Shown here: positions 35,492 to 45,369 of the stretch, piece by piece | How the letters are laid out: every line of letters begins with the position of its first letter | Position numbering within the stretch: the stretch's first letter is position 1 | Assembly (NCBI RefSeq): GCF_001940565.1 | Contig: NZ_LTDM01000064.1 | Span: forward strand, 1 to 64,000 | DNA: 64,000 nucleotides | Origin: Tissierella creatinophila DSM 6911 | GTDB taxonomy: Bacteria > Bacillota > Clostridia > Tissierellales > Tissierellaceae | Direction of reading: 5' to 3' | The notes under the pieces: model-generated | The model's database searches: none | What the model saw: the letters and a program-made list of their open reading frames with translations, nothing else | Told to the model about the DNA's origin: nothing | Position numbers and translations under genes: made by a program

Positions 35492-37249
35492 ATCAATTTT
35501 TTCTTTTGAGGGGTTTATATTTATGGTTTTAAAATTATCATATATAACCATTCCAGTTTTAGAATTAGCAGGTTTTTTTACATGTTTTTTTTCTGTATAG
35601 TCAATGGACACATTTGAGCTATTTTTAGCTTTACTATAATAAGCGGCAAGGGTTGCAGCTTCTTCTAATGTAGAAGTTGGTATTTCTTTGTTTTCCTTTT
35701 TTATAATTACATGACTTCCAGGCATTCCTTGAACATGAAACCATAAATCATCTTTGCGAGCTAGTTTGAGGGTTACGTATTCATTTTGTAAATTGTTTTT
35801 TCCTACATACATATCAAAACCATCCTGAGATATATAATGATAAGGCTTGAATTCCTTTTGTTTTTTTCGTTTTCTTCTTAATTTATCTTTGCTAGTATCT
35901 CTAATATAAGATTCTTTTATAAGTTCATCTCGTATCTCATCTATTTCTTCTACGTTTGTGGAATGATCAATACTAATTAATACATTTTCTAAATAGTCTA
36001 TTTCATCTTTAGTTTCTTTTATTTGTACTTTTAAAAGTGATTCAGCCGTTTTTAATTTAGAATATTTTTTATAATATCTTTGTGCATTTGCGGGTAATGA
36101 TATTGTTTTATCTAGAGGTATATTTAATAATTCCATATTTTCATCATAAAAATTTGGTAAATCTATACTTTCAACTCCAGGTTTTATATTATGGATATTG
36201 GCTGAAATTAAATCTGCATATACCTTATATTTTTCCCTATCCTTACTTTCTAATAATTCGTTACTTTGTTTTGAAAGTTTATTTATAGTCCTATCAAGTT
36301 TAATTTGAATAGACTTTTTTATGGATTGAGATTTTTGTGATACCCTATCAAAAGTATCTTTAGAATCATATACCTTATCTAATATTTCTGAGATTGTAGG
36401 TAAATAGACTTTATTTTCTTCACCAAACAAATGTATATCTAATGAGTAAAATGCAGCTATTTCACCTTGGGCTCCTTTTATATATAAAGGGTTAAAATCT
36501 TTTAACTTTACTTGATTTATTATATTATAAAAACTTTCATATAATTTTTCAATATCGTGGGAAGATAAAGTACCGATTCCTCTTTTGATATCAATATTTG
36601 AATTAAAACAGATTTCCTTACTTATAAGTGGACTAAGTCCCATGTAATTAAAGTAAAAGAACTTATATATATGTGTAGTTTGTTCTGTGGCCTTGATTAA
36701 ACTTAAAAATTCTTCTTTAGAAGTATTTAAAGGATTATGTTTATCTTGATTTGGAGGATAAACATAATTATTACCTGGAAGAATTTGTCTTACTCTACTG
36801 ATGTCAAATGATACTCTTTTAATAGAATCTATTATTCTTTGAGTTTCTTTTTCTAGAAATATTATATTACTATGTTTTCCCATTATCTCTACTATCAAAG
36901 TCTTTTCAGTTGGATCTCCTAGTTCATCTAAAGAAGAAATATCTATTAAGACTATTCTATCTAAATTAAATTGCTCAATATTTAATATAGTTCCGCCAAT
37001 TAAATGTTTTCTTAAAAGCATACAAAACATTGGAGGTTCTGGTGGATTTTGTTTTGAACTATTTGTAAGATAGATTCTAGGATTATTGCTGGCTGAAGAA
37101 ATTAATAATCTAAAATTTTCTCCTTTATTTCTAATATATATTAATATTTCATCTTTTTCAGGTTGATATACTTTATCTACTCTGCCTCCGATTAGGGCTG
37201 CTTTTAACTCTGATATAATTGTATTTGTTACTATACCATCAAATGCCAT
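35471..37249 (-). CDS. rqcH: RqcH (NFACT/fibronectin-binding family) ribosome quality control factor
   Basis: RqcH binds obstructed 50S subunits and adds C-terminal alanine tails to stalled peptides (established in Bacillus); older annotations call it fibronectin-binding protein. The 592-residue protein has the NFACT-N domain (GIVTNTIISELKAALIGGRVDKVYQP start, about 1-200, quoted in part), a helix-hairpin-helix region, a long coiled coil (about 280-430, including LRRKRKKQKEFKPYHYISQDGFDMYVGKNN in part), and the NFACT-R domain (RKDDLWFHVQGMPGSHVIIK). It is divergent from yicC and converges on pyrR. Confidence 0.95.
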
Positions 37250-37348
37250 ACTCTTATTCCCCCAATTTTAATCTAGTATTAATCTTAAGTATATCATTTA
37301 ACAGATATTTTATAAAGAAAAGTAATAAATTATAAAAGACATAATAAC

Positions 37349-37377
37349 TTGACTAAATAACTAATATATATTAAGAT
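37349..37377 (+). promoter_or_regulatory. promoter for the yicC-remA-gmk-rpoZ-coaBC unit
   Basis: TTGACT (37349-37354), 17 bp, TAAGAT (37372-37377): a good sigma-A match. Confidence 0.65.
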
Positions 37378-37455
37378 TTTGTAATAAAGACTAGATAAAA
37401 CAAATCTTACAATATATAATATTTCATTAAAGACTTTAGAGAAGGGGTGATAGAT

Positions 37456-38337
37456 TTGGTAATGTCAATGACAGGATATGGTAAAGGTGAGTATGAAAAT
37501 GAACTATATAAGTTTAAAATAGAAATTAAATCTGTAAATCATAGATATATAGATATAAGTGTTAAAGCACCTAGACAAATTTCTTATTTAGAAGAGGCAA
37601 TTAAGAAAAGAATAAAAGAAAAACTTTTTAGAGGTAAAGTAGATGTATATATAAATTTAGAATATTTAAGTGAGAGTCAAATAGATATAAAAATAGATAA
37701 TGAACTTGCAAAATCTTACTATTGTGCTTTAGAAGAATTAATAAAAAACTTAAATCTAAATGATAATATAAGCTTAAACAATATATTAAATATACCTGAT
37801 ATTGTTAAAACTAAGAAGAGAGAAATAGATGAAGATTCTATATGGAAAGTATTAAATAATTCTTTAAACATAGCTTTAGAGAATATTTCTTATATGAGAG
37901 CGAAAGAAGGAACAGAATTAAAAAACGATATATTAGGAAAGCTAGATACTATAAATAAATATGTAAAAAATATAGAAGAAAAATCTCCAGAAGTTGTAAT
38001 AGAATATAAGAAAAAACTTAATGATAGAATAAGTGAATTGATAGATAATAATATTATATTAGATAAAGATAGATTAAATAATGAAGTAGCTTTTTTTGCA
38101 GACAAGGCGAGTATTGATGAAGAAATAGTAAGGTTAAAAAGCCATATAAAACAATTAAAACTAATTTTAGAAGAAGATGAATCTATAGGTAGGAAATTAG
38201 ATTTTTTAATTCAAGAATTTAATAGAGAAATAAATACTATTGGAAGTAAATCAAGTGATGTACTTATAACAGGATATGTAGTAGAATTAAAGTCTGAAGT
38301 TGAAATAATTAGAGAACAAGTACAAAATATAGAATAA
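37456..38337 (+). CDS. YicC family endoribonuclease
   Basis: YicC-family proteins are endoribonucleases linked to stationary phase and sRNA turnover. I use TTG 37456 ([12 protein letters not shown], 293 residues), eight bases after AAGGGGTG; ATG 37462 is the other option, and GTG 37447 overlaps the site. The family start SMTGYG, the [18 protein letters not shown] motif, and the C-terminal [36 protein letters not shown] region (quoted for position only: about 255-290) are diagnostic. Operon with remA, gmk and rpoZ is conserved in Firmicutes. Confidence 0.94.
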   Translation: MVMSMTGYGKGEYENELYKFKIEIKSVNHRYIDISVKAPRQISYLEEAIKKRIKEKLFRGKVDVYINLEYLSESQIDIKIDNELAKSYYCALEELIKNLNLNDNISLNNILNIPDIVKTKKREIDEDSIWKVLNNSLNIALENISYMRAKEGTELKNDILGKLDTINKYVKNIEEKSPEVVIEYKKKLNDRISELIDNNIILDKDRLNNEVAFFADKASIDEEIVRLKSHIKQLKLILEEDESIGRKLDFLIQEFNREINTIGSKSSDVLITGYVVELKSEVEIIREQVQNIE

Positions 38338-38351
38338 TTAAGGAGAAAAGT

Positions 38352-38603
38352 ATGACTACGAGACTTATAAATATAGGTTTTGGAAATATGGTTGCAGAGA
38401 GTAGAGTGATTGCTATAGTAAGTCCTGAATCAGCTCCTATAAAAAGATTAATACAAGAAAATAGAGACAAAGGCAATCTTATAGACGCGACTTATGGAAG
38501 AAGAACTAGGGCTGTAATAGTATTAGATAGCCATCATGTAATACTCGCTGCAATATTACCTGAAACTATATCAAATCGTTTAAACAATAAAGATAAAAGT
38601 TAG
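38352..38603 (+). CDS. remA: RemA/DUF370 extracellular matrix regulator-like DNA-binding protein
   Basis: The 83-residue protein carries the DUF370 signatures [25 protein letters not shown] and [20 protein letters not shown]. In Bacillus RemA is a ring-forming DNA-binding activator of biofilm matrix genes; in Clostridia its targets are not known. It lies between yicC and gmk as in Bacillus. Confidence 0.95.
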   Translation: MTTRLINIGFGNMVAESRVIAIVSPESAPIKRLIQENRDKGNLIDATYGRRTRAVIVLDSHHVILAAILPETISNRLNNKDKS

Positions 38604-38633
38604 AATAAAACTTAAGAAAGAAGGTAAATTAAT

Positions 38634-39248
38634 ATGTCTCAAGGATTTTTATTAGTTATATCCGGTCCTTCTGGATGCGGTAAAGGAACTGTAAGCAAAG
38701 CACTTCTTGAAAGAAATTCAGATATTGTATTTTCTATTTCAGCTACTACACGTAAAAGAAGAGTTGGAGAAGAAGATGGAATAAACTATTTTTTTATGGA
38801 TGAAGAAGAATTTTGTGAAAATGTAGAAAAAAACGAATTTTTAGAGCATGCATTTGTCCATAACAATTATTATGGGACACCGAGAGATTTTGTATTAAAA
38901 GAAATTGAAAAAGGCGAAATAGTTCTTTTAGAAATAGATGTACAAGGTGCTATGCAGGTGAAAAAAAACTATAAGAATGTTGTATTTGTATTTTTATTAC
39001 CACCAACTATGGCTGAATTAAAAGACCGGATTACTAAAAGAGGTACTGAAACACCTGAAGATATACAAAGAAGATTTGAAAATGCCTTTGAGGAATTGAA
39101 CTTTGTAGGGGAATATGATTATTTTGTTGTAAACGATAAAGTTGAAAATGCTGTTTTAGATATTGAAAACATTATATGCGCTGAAAAATTAAGAGTAAAA
39201 AGACATTCCGATATTAAGGAAAAGATAATTTCACAAGGGGGAAAATAA
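38634..39248 (+). CDS. gmk: guanylate kinase
   Basis: Gmk phosphorylates GMP to GDP. The 204-residue enzyme starts with SQGFLLVISGPSGCGKGTVSK in its first 22 residues (P-loop GPSGCGKGT) and has the GMP-binding SATTRKRRVGEEDGINYFF segment, YYGTPRDFV, and LLEIDVQGAMQVKK. AAGAAAGAAGG-type site upstream of the ATG. Its TAA is immediately adjacent to the rpoZ ATG. Confidence 0.98.
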   Translation: MSQGFLLVISGPSGCGKGTVSKALLERNSDIVFSISATTRKRRVGEEDGINYFFMDEEEFCENVEKNEFLEHAFVHNNYYGTPRDFVLKEIEKGEIVLLEIDVQGAMQVKKNYKNVVFVFLLPPTMAELKDRITKRGTETPEDIQRRFENAFEELNFVGEYDYFVVNDKVENAVLDIENIICAEKLRVKRHSDIKEKIISQGGK

Positions 39249-39458
39249 ATGTTAAATCCATCATTTGAAGGAATTTTAAAAGAGGGAGATAGTAGATATA
39301 CTTTAGTAATGTTAGCATCAAAAAGGGCTCGTCAAATTATAGAAGGAGAGAAACCTTTAATAGATACTGATTCAAAAAAGCCTGTAAGTATAGCTATAGA
39401 AGAAATATTAGCAGGGAAAATAACTTATAAAAATCCACCAGTAAACAGTATAAAGTAG
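39249..39458 (+). CDS. rpoZ: RNA polymerase omega subunit
   Basis: Omega helps assemble RNA polymerase and in many bacteria takes part in (p)ppGpp control. The 69-residue protein has the family core YTLVMLASKRARQIIEGEKPL and an AIEEILAGKITY tail. gmk-rpoZ-coaBC is the standard order. AAGGGGGAAAA precedes the ATG, overlapping the end of gmk. Confidence 0.95.
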   Translation: MLNPSFEGILKEGDSRYTLVMLASKRARQIIEGEKPLIDTDSKKPVSIAIEEILAGKITYKNPPVNSIK

Positions 39459-39466
39459 GTGTAAAA

Positions 39467-40672
39467 ATGCTTAAAAATAAAAATATAATATTAGGAGTTA
39501 CTGGAGGTATAGCTGTATATAAATCAGTTGATTTAGTTAGTAAACTGAAAAAAAGAGGAGCAAATGTGGAAGTTATAATGACAAAGGCCAGTCAAGAATT
39601 TGTAAATCCTTTGACATTTCAAACTATGAGTGTAAATCCAGTGCATACTAGTATGTTTAATGAAATAGATAAATTTGATGTAGAACATATATCTCTTGCA
39701 CAAAAGGGTGATATTATACTTATAGCTCCCGCTACTGCCAATACAATAGGGAAAATAGCAAATGGTATTGCAGATAATCTCCTTACTACAGTAGTTATGG
39801 CTTCAAATAAAAAAATAATCTTTGCCCCTGCTATGAACACTTGTATGTATAATAATCCAATAGTAGAGTCTAATATGAAAAAGCTAGAACAACTCGGATA
39901 TGAATTTATAAAGCCTGGCACGGGACGTCTTGCATGTGGAGATTATGGTGCGGGTAAGATGGCAGAACCTGAAGATATAGTTGAATATATAGATAGTTTT
40001 TTAACAGAAAAAGATTTAGAAGGAAAAGATATAATTATAACAGCAGGACCAACTATAGAAGCTATAGATCCTGTGAGGTATATAACCAATCATTCTAGCG
40101 GAAAAATGGGTTATAGTATTGCGAAAGAGGCACTTAAAAGGGGCGCCAAAGTCCATCTAATATCAGGACCTACATCTTTAAAACCTCCTAAAGGAGTAGA
40201 TTTTATTTCAGTAAATACTACAGATGAAATGTTTAAAGAGGTGGGAAAACTTTTTGAAAGTTGTGATATACTCATTAAATCAGCAGCTCCAGCAGACTTG
40301 AAACCTAAAAAATATAGTGAAGAAAAAATAAAGAAAAAACAACTAGATAAGGATACTTTTAAACTAGAATTTATTAGAAATCCTGATATTGCCGAGCATT
40401 ATGGAAATAATAAGAAAAATCAAATAGTTATAGGCTTTGCTGCAGAAACTAATGATTTAATAAAAAATGCTAAAAGTAAGCTTGAAAAGAAAAACTTTGA
40501 TTTTATAGTAGCAAATGATATTACTAAAAAAGGTGCAGGTTTTAAAACTGATACAAATATAATAAGTATAATTGATAATGATAGAATAGAAGATTATCCT
40601 ATTATGGGAAAAGAAGAAATTGCTAATATTATTTTAGACAAGGCTGTAAAGATTTCAAAAAATAAAAGCTAG
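39467..40672 (+). CDS. coaBC: bifunctional phosphopantothenoylcysteine decarboxylase/synthetase
   Basis: CoaBC makes 4'-phosphopantetheine in coenzyme A synthesis; coaD, the next enzyme, is also in this window (58339). The 401-residue protein has the flavin-binding CoaC half (VTGGIAVYKSVDL, APAMNTCMYNNP, with the substrate loop GRLACGDYGAGKMAEP) and the CTP-dependent CoaB half (ITAGPTIEAIDPVRYITNHSSGKMG, residues about 187-210, then VIGFAAETNDL). A palindromic terminator overlaps the stop. Confidence 0.97.
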   Translation: MLKNKNIILGVTGGIAVYKSVDLVSKLKKRGANVEVIMTKASQEFVNPLTFQTMSVNPVHTSMFNEIDKFDVEHISLAQKGDIILIAPATANTIGKIANGIADNLLTTVVMASNKKIIFAPAMNTCMYNNPIVESNMKKLEQLGYEFIKPGTGRLACGDYGAGKMAEPEDIVEYIDSFLTEKDLEGKDIIITAGPTIEAIDPVRYITNHSSGKMGYSIAKEALKRGAKVHLISGPTSLKPPKGVDFISVNTTDEMFKEVGKLFESCDILIKSAAPADLKPKKYSEEKIKKKQLDKDTFKLEFIRNPDIAEHYGNNKKNQIVIGFAAETNDLIKNAKSKLEKKNFDFIVANDITKKGAGFKTDTNIISIIDNDRIEDYPIMGKEEIANIILDKAVKISKNKS

Positions 40673-40695
40673 ATATCTAGCTTTTATTTTTTGAA
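40654..40695 (+). terminator. palindromic terminator overlapping the coaBC stop
   Basis: A perfect 42-bp palindrome (21-bp arms, centre AGATATCT) containing the TAG stop and T-rich 3' arm. Confidence 0.8.
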
Positions 40696-40711
40696 GTAAA
40701 GGAGATTTTTT

Positions 40712-43177
40712 ATGAAGCATAAATACGCACGAATTATTATTGATAATAGTGCATCTAAACTCGATAAACTATTTACCTATATTTTAGGAGAAGAATTACT
40801 AGAGATTACTCAGGTAGGTATGAGAGTAGTAGTTCCTTTTGGACATGGTAATAAATTAATAAAGGGACTTATAATAGAAATAGTAGATGAAATTAAAGAA
40901 AATTATAAATTCAAAAAGATAATAGATGTTTTAGATGATAAACCAATAATAAGTAAAAACTTAATAGAATTAGGTATTTGGATAAAGGAGGAATATATTT
41001 CCACTTACTTAGAGGCTTTTCAACCTATACTTCCTCCTGGAGACTATAAACAGGTTAATTCTTTTATAGAAATTATATCTAAAGATTATAAGTCCAATAT
41101 TATAGAAGAAGAAAAGATAATACAATATTTAAAGAAATATGGAATAGTTTTATTAGATAACTTAAAGAAAGATTTAAATATTTTAAATATAAACAAACAT
41201 ATAAAAAATTTAGAAAATTTAAATATAATAGAAACAACTATCGATATAAAAACTTCTATTACAAAGAAAAAACAAAAATGTGCTGCACTTTGTGAAGGTT
41301 TTAGTTTAAGTGAAATAGAAAGTATAGTAGGAGAGAGAGCGTTTAAACAACTAGAAATAGTGAGGCTCTTATATGGAAATGGTGAAATGACTTTGGAAGA
41401 TATAATGATGAGTCTTGATACAAGTCTTAGTACGATAAAAGCGTTGGAAGCAAAGAATGTTATTTATATATTAGAAAAGGTAATTAATAGAGAAGCAGTA
41501 AAAAGAGAAATTGCTAAATATAAAAAACATAAATTAAATTTGGAACAAAATCAAGTATTTCAAAGAATAATGAAAAATGTAAATAGCAATAGTGTTCATA
41601 GAGAATTTTTAGTACACGGCATTACTGGAAGTGGAAAAACTGAAGTTTATCTTCAAATAGTTGAACAAATGCTATATAAAGATAAGGATACAATTATATT
41701 GGTTCCTGAAATCTCTTTAACTCCTCAAACTATAGATAGATTTGTAGGGAGATTTGGAAGCAATGTAGCTGTTCTTCACAGTAAACTTTCTCAAGGGGAA
41801 AGATTTGATGAATGGAGAAAGATTAAAGAAGGAAAAGTAAAGATAGTAGTAGGAGCAAGGTCCGCCGTATTTGCCCCTTTCAAAGACTTAGGTTTAATAA
41901 TTATTGATGAAGAACATGAGTCAACTTATAAATCATCACAAAACCCTAAATATCAAACAGTGGAAGTAGCTAGAAAAAGAATAGAAATGGAAGATGCATT
42001 TTTAATACTTGGTACTGCTACACCCTCTTTAGAAACTTATAATAAAGCTTTAAAGGGGGAAGTTGAGTTACTGGAATTAAATAAAAGAGCTAATCAATTA
42101 AATCTTCCAGAGGTTGTATTAATTGATATGAGAGAAGAACTAAAAGATGGCAACAAGTCTATTTTTAGTCAAACTCTTTATGAAGAGATGTCAAATACAC
42201 TAAATAAAGGTAAGCAAATAATTTTATTTTTAAATAAGAGAGGGTTTTCTTCCTTCATATCTTGTAGAAATTGTGGGTATGTAGTTAAATGTAAATCATG
42301 TGAAATTTCCATGACATATTATAAGCATATTCATAAGCTTAGATGTCATTATTGTGGGGAAACAGAAGAAGTTCCACATATATGTCCAGAATGTAATAGC
42401 AAATATATTAAATATTTTGGAGTTGGAACAGAACAAATAGAAGAAATGGTGAAGGAAGCTTTTCCAAATGCGAAAATAAGTAGAATGGATAGTGATTCTA
42501 CTACCAAAAAAGGAAGCTATGAAAATATATTACAATCAATGAAAAAAGAAGAGACAGATATACTAATAGGTACCCAGATGATATCTAAAGGACTTGATTT
42601 TGAAAATGTATCTTTAGTAGGTATAATTGCTGCAGATACCACTCTAAATCTTCCAGATTATAGAGCTCCGGAAAAATCTTTTCAGCTAATTACCCAAGTA
42701 TCAGGGAGATCAGGTAGAGGAAAAGAACATGGTAAAGTAATACTTCAAACCTATAATCCAGATCACTATAGTATAGTGCATGCTAAAGATCAAGATTATA
42801 TTGGTTTTTTTAATTCTGAAATTATCCTAAGAAAAGAATTTTTATATCCTCCATTTATAAATCTTATGAATATACTAATATATGGAAAAAATAAATTTAA
42901 TGTTGGTAAATTATCAAAAGAGATATATAATATAATTGGAAGAGAAATATATTATATATATGAAAATGATTATAAAAATCATATTATAGGTCCAAACCCT
43001 GCTCCAATTGAAAAGATTAAAGATAATTATAGATATCAAATTATTTTAAAGCTTTCTGATGAATCAATAGGTAATTTTAAGAAACTGGTAAAAAGGGTAT
43101 GTATATATAATGAATATAATTTAAATATAAAAGATATAAAGATAAGTATAGATATAAATCCAGTTAATATTTTATAA
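40712..43177 (+). CDS. priA: primosomal replication restart helicase PriA
   Basis: PriA recognises stalled forks and reloads the replisome. The 821-residue protein has the N-terminal DNA-binding domain (about 1-110, starting ARIIIDNSASKLDKLFTYIL), a winged-helix region, helicase Walker A GITGSGKTEVYL, the DEEH box in IIIDEEHESTYKSSQNP, and a zinc module with paired cysteines (CRNCGYVVKCKSCE; CHYCGETEEVPHICPECNSKY). Helicase motifs GTQMISKGLDF and GRSGRG follow. A GGAGATTTTTT site precedes the ATG. def follows after 20 bases. Confidence 0.97.
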   Translation: MKHKYARIIIDNSASKLDKLFTYILGEELLEITQVGMRVVVPFGHGNKLIKGLIIEIVDEIKENYKFKKIIDVLDDKPIISKNLIELGIWIKEEYISTYLEAFQPILPPGDYKQVNSFIEIISKDYKSNIIEEEKIIQYLKKYGIVLLDNLKKDLNILNINKHIKNLENLNIIETTIDIKTSITKKKQKCAALCEGFSLSEIESIVGERAFKQLEIVRLLYGNGEMTLEDIMMSLDTSLSTIKALEAKNVIYILEKVINREAVKREIAKYKKHKLNLEQNQVFQRIMKNVNSNSVHREFLVHGITGSGKTEVYLQIVEQMLYKDKDTIILVPEISLTPQTIDRFVGRFGSNVAVLHSKLSQGERFDEWRKIKEGKVKIVVGARSAVFAPFKDLGLIIIDEEHESTYKSSQNPKYQTVEVARKRIEMEDAFLILGTATPSLETYNKALKGEVELLELNKRANQLNLPEVVLIDMREELKDGNKSIFSQTLYEEMSNTLNKGKQIILFLNKRGFSSFISCRNCGYVVKCKSCEISMTYYKHIHKLRCHYCGETEEVPHICPECNSKYIKYFGVGTEQIEEMVKEAFPNAKISRMDSDSTTKKGSYENILQSMKKEETDILIGTQMISKGLDFENVSLVGIIAADTTLNLPDYRAPEKSFQLITQVSGRSGRGKEHGKVILQTYNPDHYSIVHAKDQDYIGFFNSEIILRKEFLYPPFINLMNILIYGKNKFNVGKLSKEIYNIIGREIYYIYENDYKNHIIGPNPAPIEKIKDNYRYQIILKLSDESIGNFKKLVKRVCIYNEYNLNIKDIKISIDINPVNIL

Positions 43178-43197
43178 ATAATATAGGAGGAAAAATA

Positions 43198-43674
43198 ATG
43201 GCGTTAAGAATTATAAAATTAGATGGAGATCCAGTTTTAAGAAAAAAATCTAAAAAAATAGATAAAGTTACAGATAGAATACAAACACTTTTAGATGATA
43301 TGGTAGAAACAATGGTCGATGCAAATGGTATTGGTCTCGCAGCTCCTCAAGTAGGAATTTTAAGAAGAGCTGTAGTTATAGATATAGGTGAAGGCGTTAT
43401 AAAGATGTTAAATCCGGAAATATTAGAAATTGATGGAACTATAGTAGATGTTGAAGGATGTTTATCAATACCAAATTTATCTGGAACTGTAGAAAGACCT
43501 GAAAAAGTAAAAGTGAAATATTTAGATGAAAATGGAGAAGAAAGATTATTAGAGGCTACAGAACTTTTAGCACGGGCTATCTGTCATGAAGTAGATCATC
43601 TAAATGGTATTTTATTTACTGATAAGGTTATAGAATATATAGATCTACAAGAGGAAGAGGATATAGATGAGTAA
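43198..43674 (+). CDS. def: peptide deformylase
   Basis: Def removes the formyl group from nascent N-terminal methionine. The 158-residue enzyme has its three motifs: GIGLAAPQVG (about 42-51), EGCLSIP (about 88-94) with the metal Cys, and HEVDHLNG (about 131-138) with the two metal His and catalytic Glu. The stop overlaps the fmt start by eight bases, coupling the deformylase with the formyltransferase. Confidence 0.97.
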   Translation: MALRIIKLDGDPVLRKKSKKIDKVTDRIQTLLDDMVETMVDANGIGLAAPQVGILRRAVVIDIGEGVIKMLNPEILEIDGTIVDVEGCLSIPNLSGTVERPEKVKVKYLDENGEERLLEATELLARAICHEVDHLNGILFTDKVIEYIDLQEEEDIDE

Positions 43675-44605
43675 AACAAAAATAGTTTTTATGGGTACTC
43701 CAGATTTTGCAGTGAAGTCTTTGGAAGCGCTTTATAAAGATGATTATGATATTAAGCTTGTAATCACTCAAAGAGATAAAAAAAGAGGTAGAGGTAAAAA
43801 AATACAATATACACCTGTGAAACAAAAAGCATTAGATTTGGGACTCCAAGTATATCAACCAGAAGATATAAATACTCCAGAGATAGTAAACTTATTAAAA
43901 GATATAGCTCCAGATTTTATAGTTGTAGTTGCTTTTGGACAAATATTAAAAAAGGAAATCTTAGATATTCCAAAATATAAATGTATAAATGTTCATGCTT
44001 CTTTACTTCCTAAATATAGGGGAGCAGCTCCTATAAATTGGGCTATAATAGACGGTGAAAAAGAAACAGGAATAACTATTATGGAAATGGAAAAAGGTCT
44101 TGATACGGGGGATATGATAAGTAAAGCTAGTATTCCAATAGATACAAAGGATGATTATATTTCGATTCATGATAAACTTTCATCTCTAGGTGGAGAACTT
44201 TTAACAAGAACACTTAAAGACATAAAAACAGGTAAAGCTCAAATAACTCCTCAAGATGATAGCTTATCTTCTTATGCACCTATGATATATAAAATGACAG
44301 GAAAAATAGATTGGAATAGTTCAGGAAGACATATAGTAAATTTAATTAGAGGTGTAGTTCCTTGGCCTGTAGCTTTTACCAGTTATAAAGGTGAAAATTT
44401 AAAGATATATAAAGCGGAATTAACGGATCGAATTAATAAAGAGAAATCTGGGATGATAGTTAAGGTTTCGGATGAAGGTCTATTTATAAATTGTGATGAC
44501 TCTACACTTATCGTGAAAGAACTACAATTTCCAAATAAGAAAAGAATGCAAGTAAAAGACTATTTAAAAGGGAATACTATAGAAGTAGGAACAATATTAG
44601 AATAA
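43667..44605 (+). CDS. fmt: methionyl-tRNA formyltransferase
   Basis: Fmt formylates initiator Met-tRNA. The 312-residue protein has VFMGTPDFAVKSLEAL at its start, the catalytic INVHASLLPKYRGAAPINWAI (Asn, His), TGITIMEMEKGLDTGDM with the conserved Asp, and a C-terminal OB-like domain including VVPWPVAFTS. Order priA-def-fmt-rsmB is conserved in Firmicutes, here with a YugP-type gene inserted. Confidence 0.97.
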   Translation: MSKTKIVFMGTPDFAVKSLEALYKDDYDIKLVITQRDKKRGRGKKIQYTPVKQKALDLGLQVYQPEDINTPEIVNLLKDIAPDFIVVVAFGQILKKEILDIPKYKCINVHASLLPKYRGAAPINWAIIDGEKETGITIMEMEKGLDTGDMISKASIPIDTKDDYISIHDKLSSLGGELLTRTLKDIKTGKAQITPQDDSLSSYAPMIYKMTGKIDWNSSGRHIVNLIRGVVPWPVAFTSYKGENLKIYKAELTDRINKEKSGMIVKVSDEGLFINCDDSTLIVKELQFPNKKRMQVKDYLKGNTIEVGTILE

Positions 44606-44624
44606 GTTTAGAGAGGTGATAGAT

Positions 44625-45320
44625 ATGTATGGAGGTTTTTATGGAGGATATTATAGTGGATCATGGATGGTTCTTGTCCTACCAGCTATGTTATTAGCCC
44701 TTTATGCACAAGCAAAAGTAAAAAATTCATATCAAAAGTATTCAAAGATGAGTAGTGGTACCAATCTTACAGGCTTTGAAGTAGCTAGAATGATATTAGA
44801 TAGAAATAATTTATCTGATGTGAAAATTGAACATACTCCTGGAACTTTATCAGATCATTATGATCCAAGAACAAAAGTTTTAAGACTGTCCAATTCAATA
44901 TATAATGGTAATAGTGTAGCATCTATGAGTGTAGCTGCACATGAGGTAGGTCATGCTATTCAGCACGCAGAAGGTTACTTTCCTCTAGTCCTTAGAAATA
45001 ATATAGCTCCAATAGTAAATTTTACTTCAAGATTTGTTTGGATATTTATATTATTAGGTTTTGTTGTAAGTTCATTTTTTATTGAAATTGGAATAATGCT
45101 CTTTTTAGGTGTTGTGGTGTTTCAACTTGTTACATTGCCAGTAGAGTTTAATGCCAGTAAGAGAGCTTTATTGGAGCTAGAAGATGGTATATCACCTAGA
45201 GAAACATTACCTCCTGCAAAGAGCATGTTAAGTGCTGCAGCGCTTACTTATGTAGCAGCAACCCTAGTAGCAGTAGCTCAACTTTTAAGACTTGTATCAA
45301 TGACAAATAGAAGAAGATAA
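44625..45320 (+). CDS. YugP-type zinc metallopeptidase (membrane)
   Basis: A 231-residue membrane protein of the YugP/DUF zinc metallopeptidase family. The ATG at 44625 follows AGAGGTGAT by four bases; an upstream GTG lies inside the site. A Gly/Tyr-rich N terminus (MYGGFYGGYYSGS) leads into the first helix; the zinc motif HEVGHAIQHAEGYFPLVLRN (HExxH, about residue 106) is followed by helices near 135-180 and 200-220, and the FNASKRALLEL segment. The substrate is unknown. Located between fmt and rsmB as in many Clostridia; a strong terminator follows. Confidence 0.93.
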   Translation: MYGGFYGGYYSGSWMVLVLPAMLLALYAQAKVKNSYQKYSKMSSGTNLTGFEVARMILDRNNLSDVKIEHTPGTLSDHYDPRTKVLRLSNSIYNGNSVASMSVAAHEVGHAIQHAEGYFPLVLRNNIAPIVNFTSRFVWIFILLGFVVSSFFIEIGIMLFLGVVVFQLVTLPVEFNASKRALLELEDGISPRETLPPAKSMLSAAALTYVAATLVAVAQLLRLVSMTNRRR

Positions 45321-45347
45321 AGGGGGAAATCCCCCTTATTTTTTTAT
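45319..45347 (+). terminator. GC-rich intrinsic terminator
   Basis: AAGGGGG pairs with CCCCCTT around a four-base loop, followed by ATTTTTTT. It is the clearest rho-independent terminator in the window. Confidence 0.88.
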
Positions 45348-45369
45348 CGAAAATAAAAAGGGGTGTTAT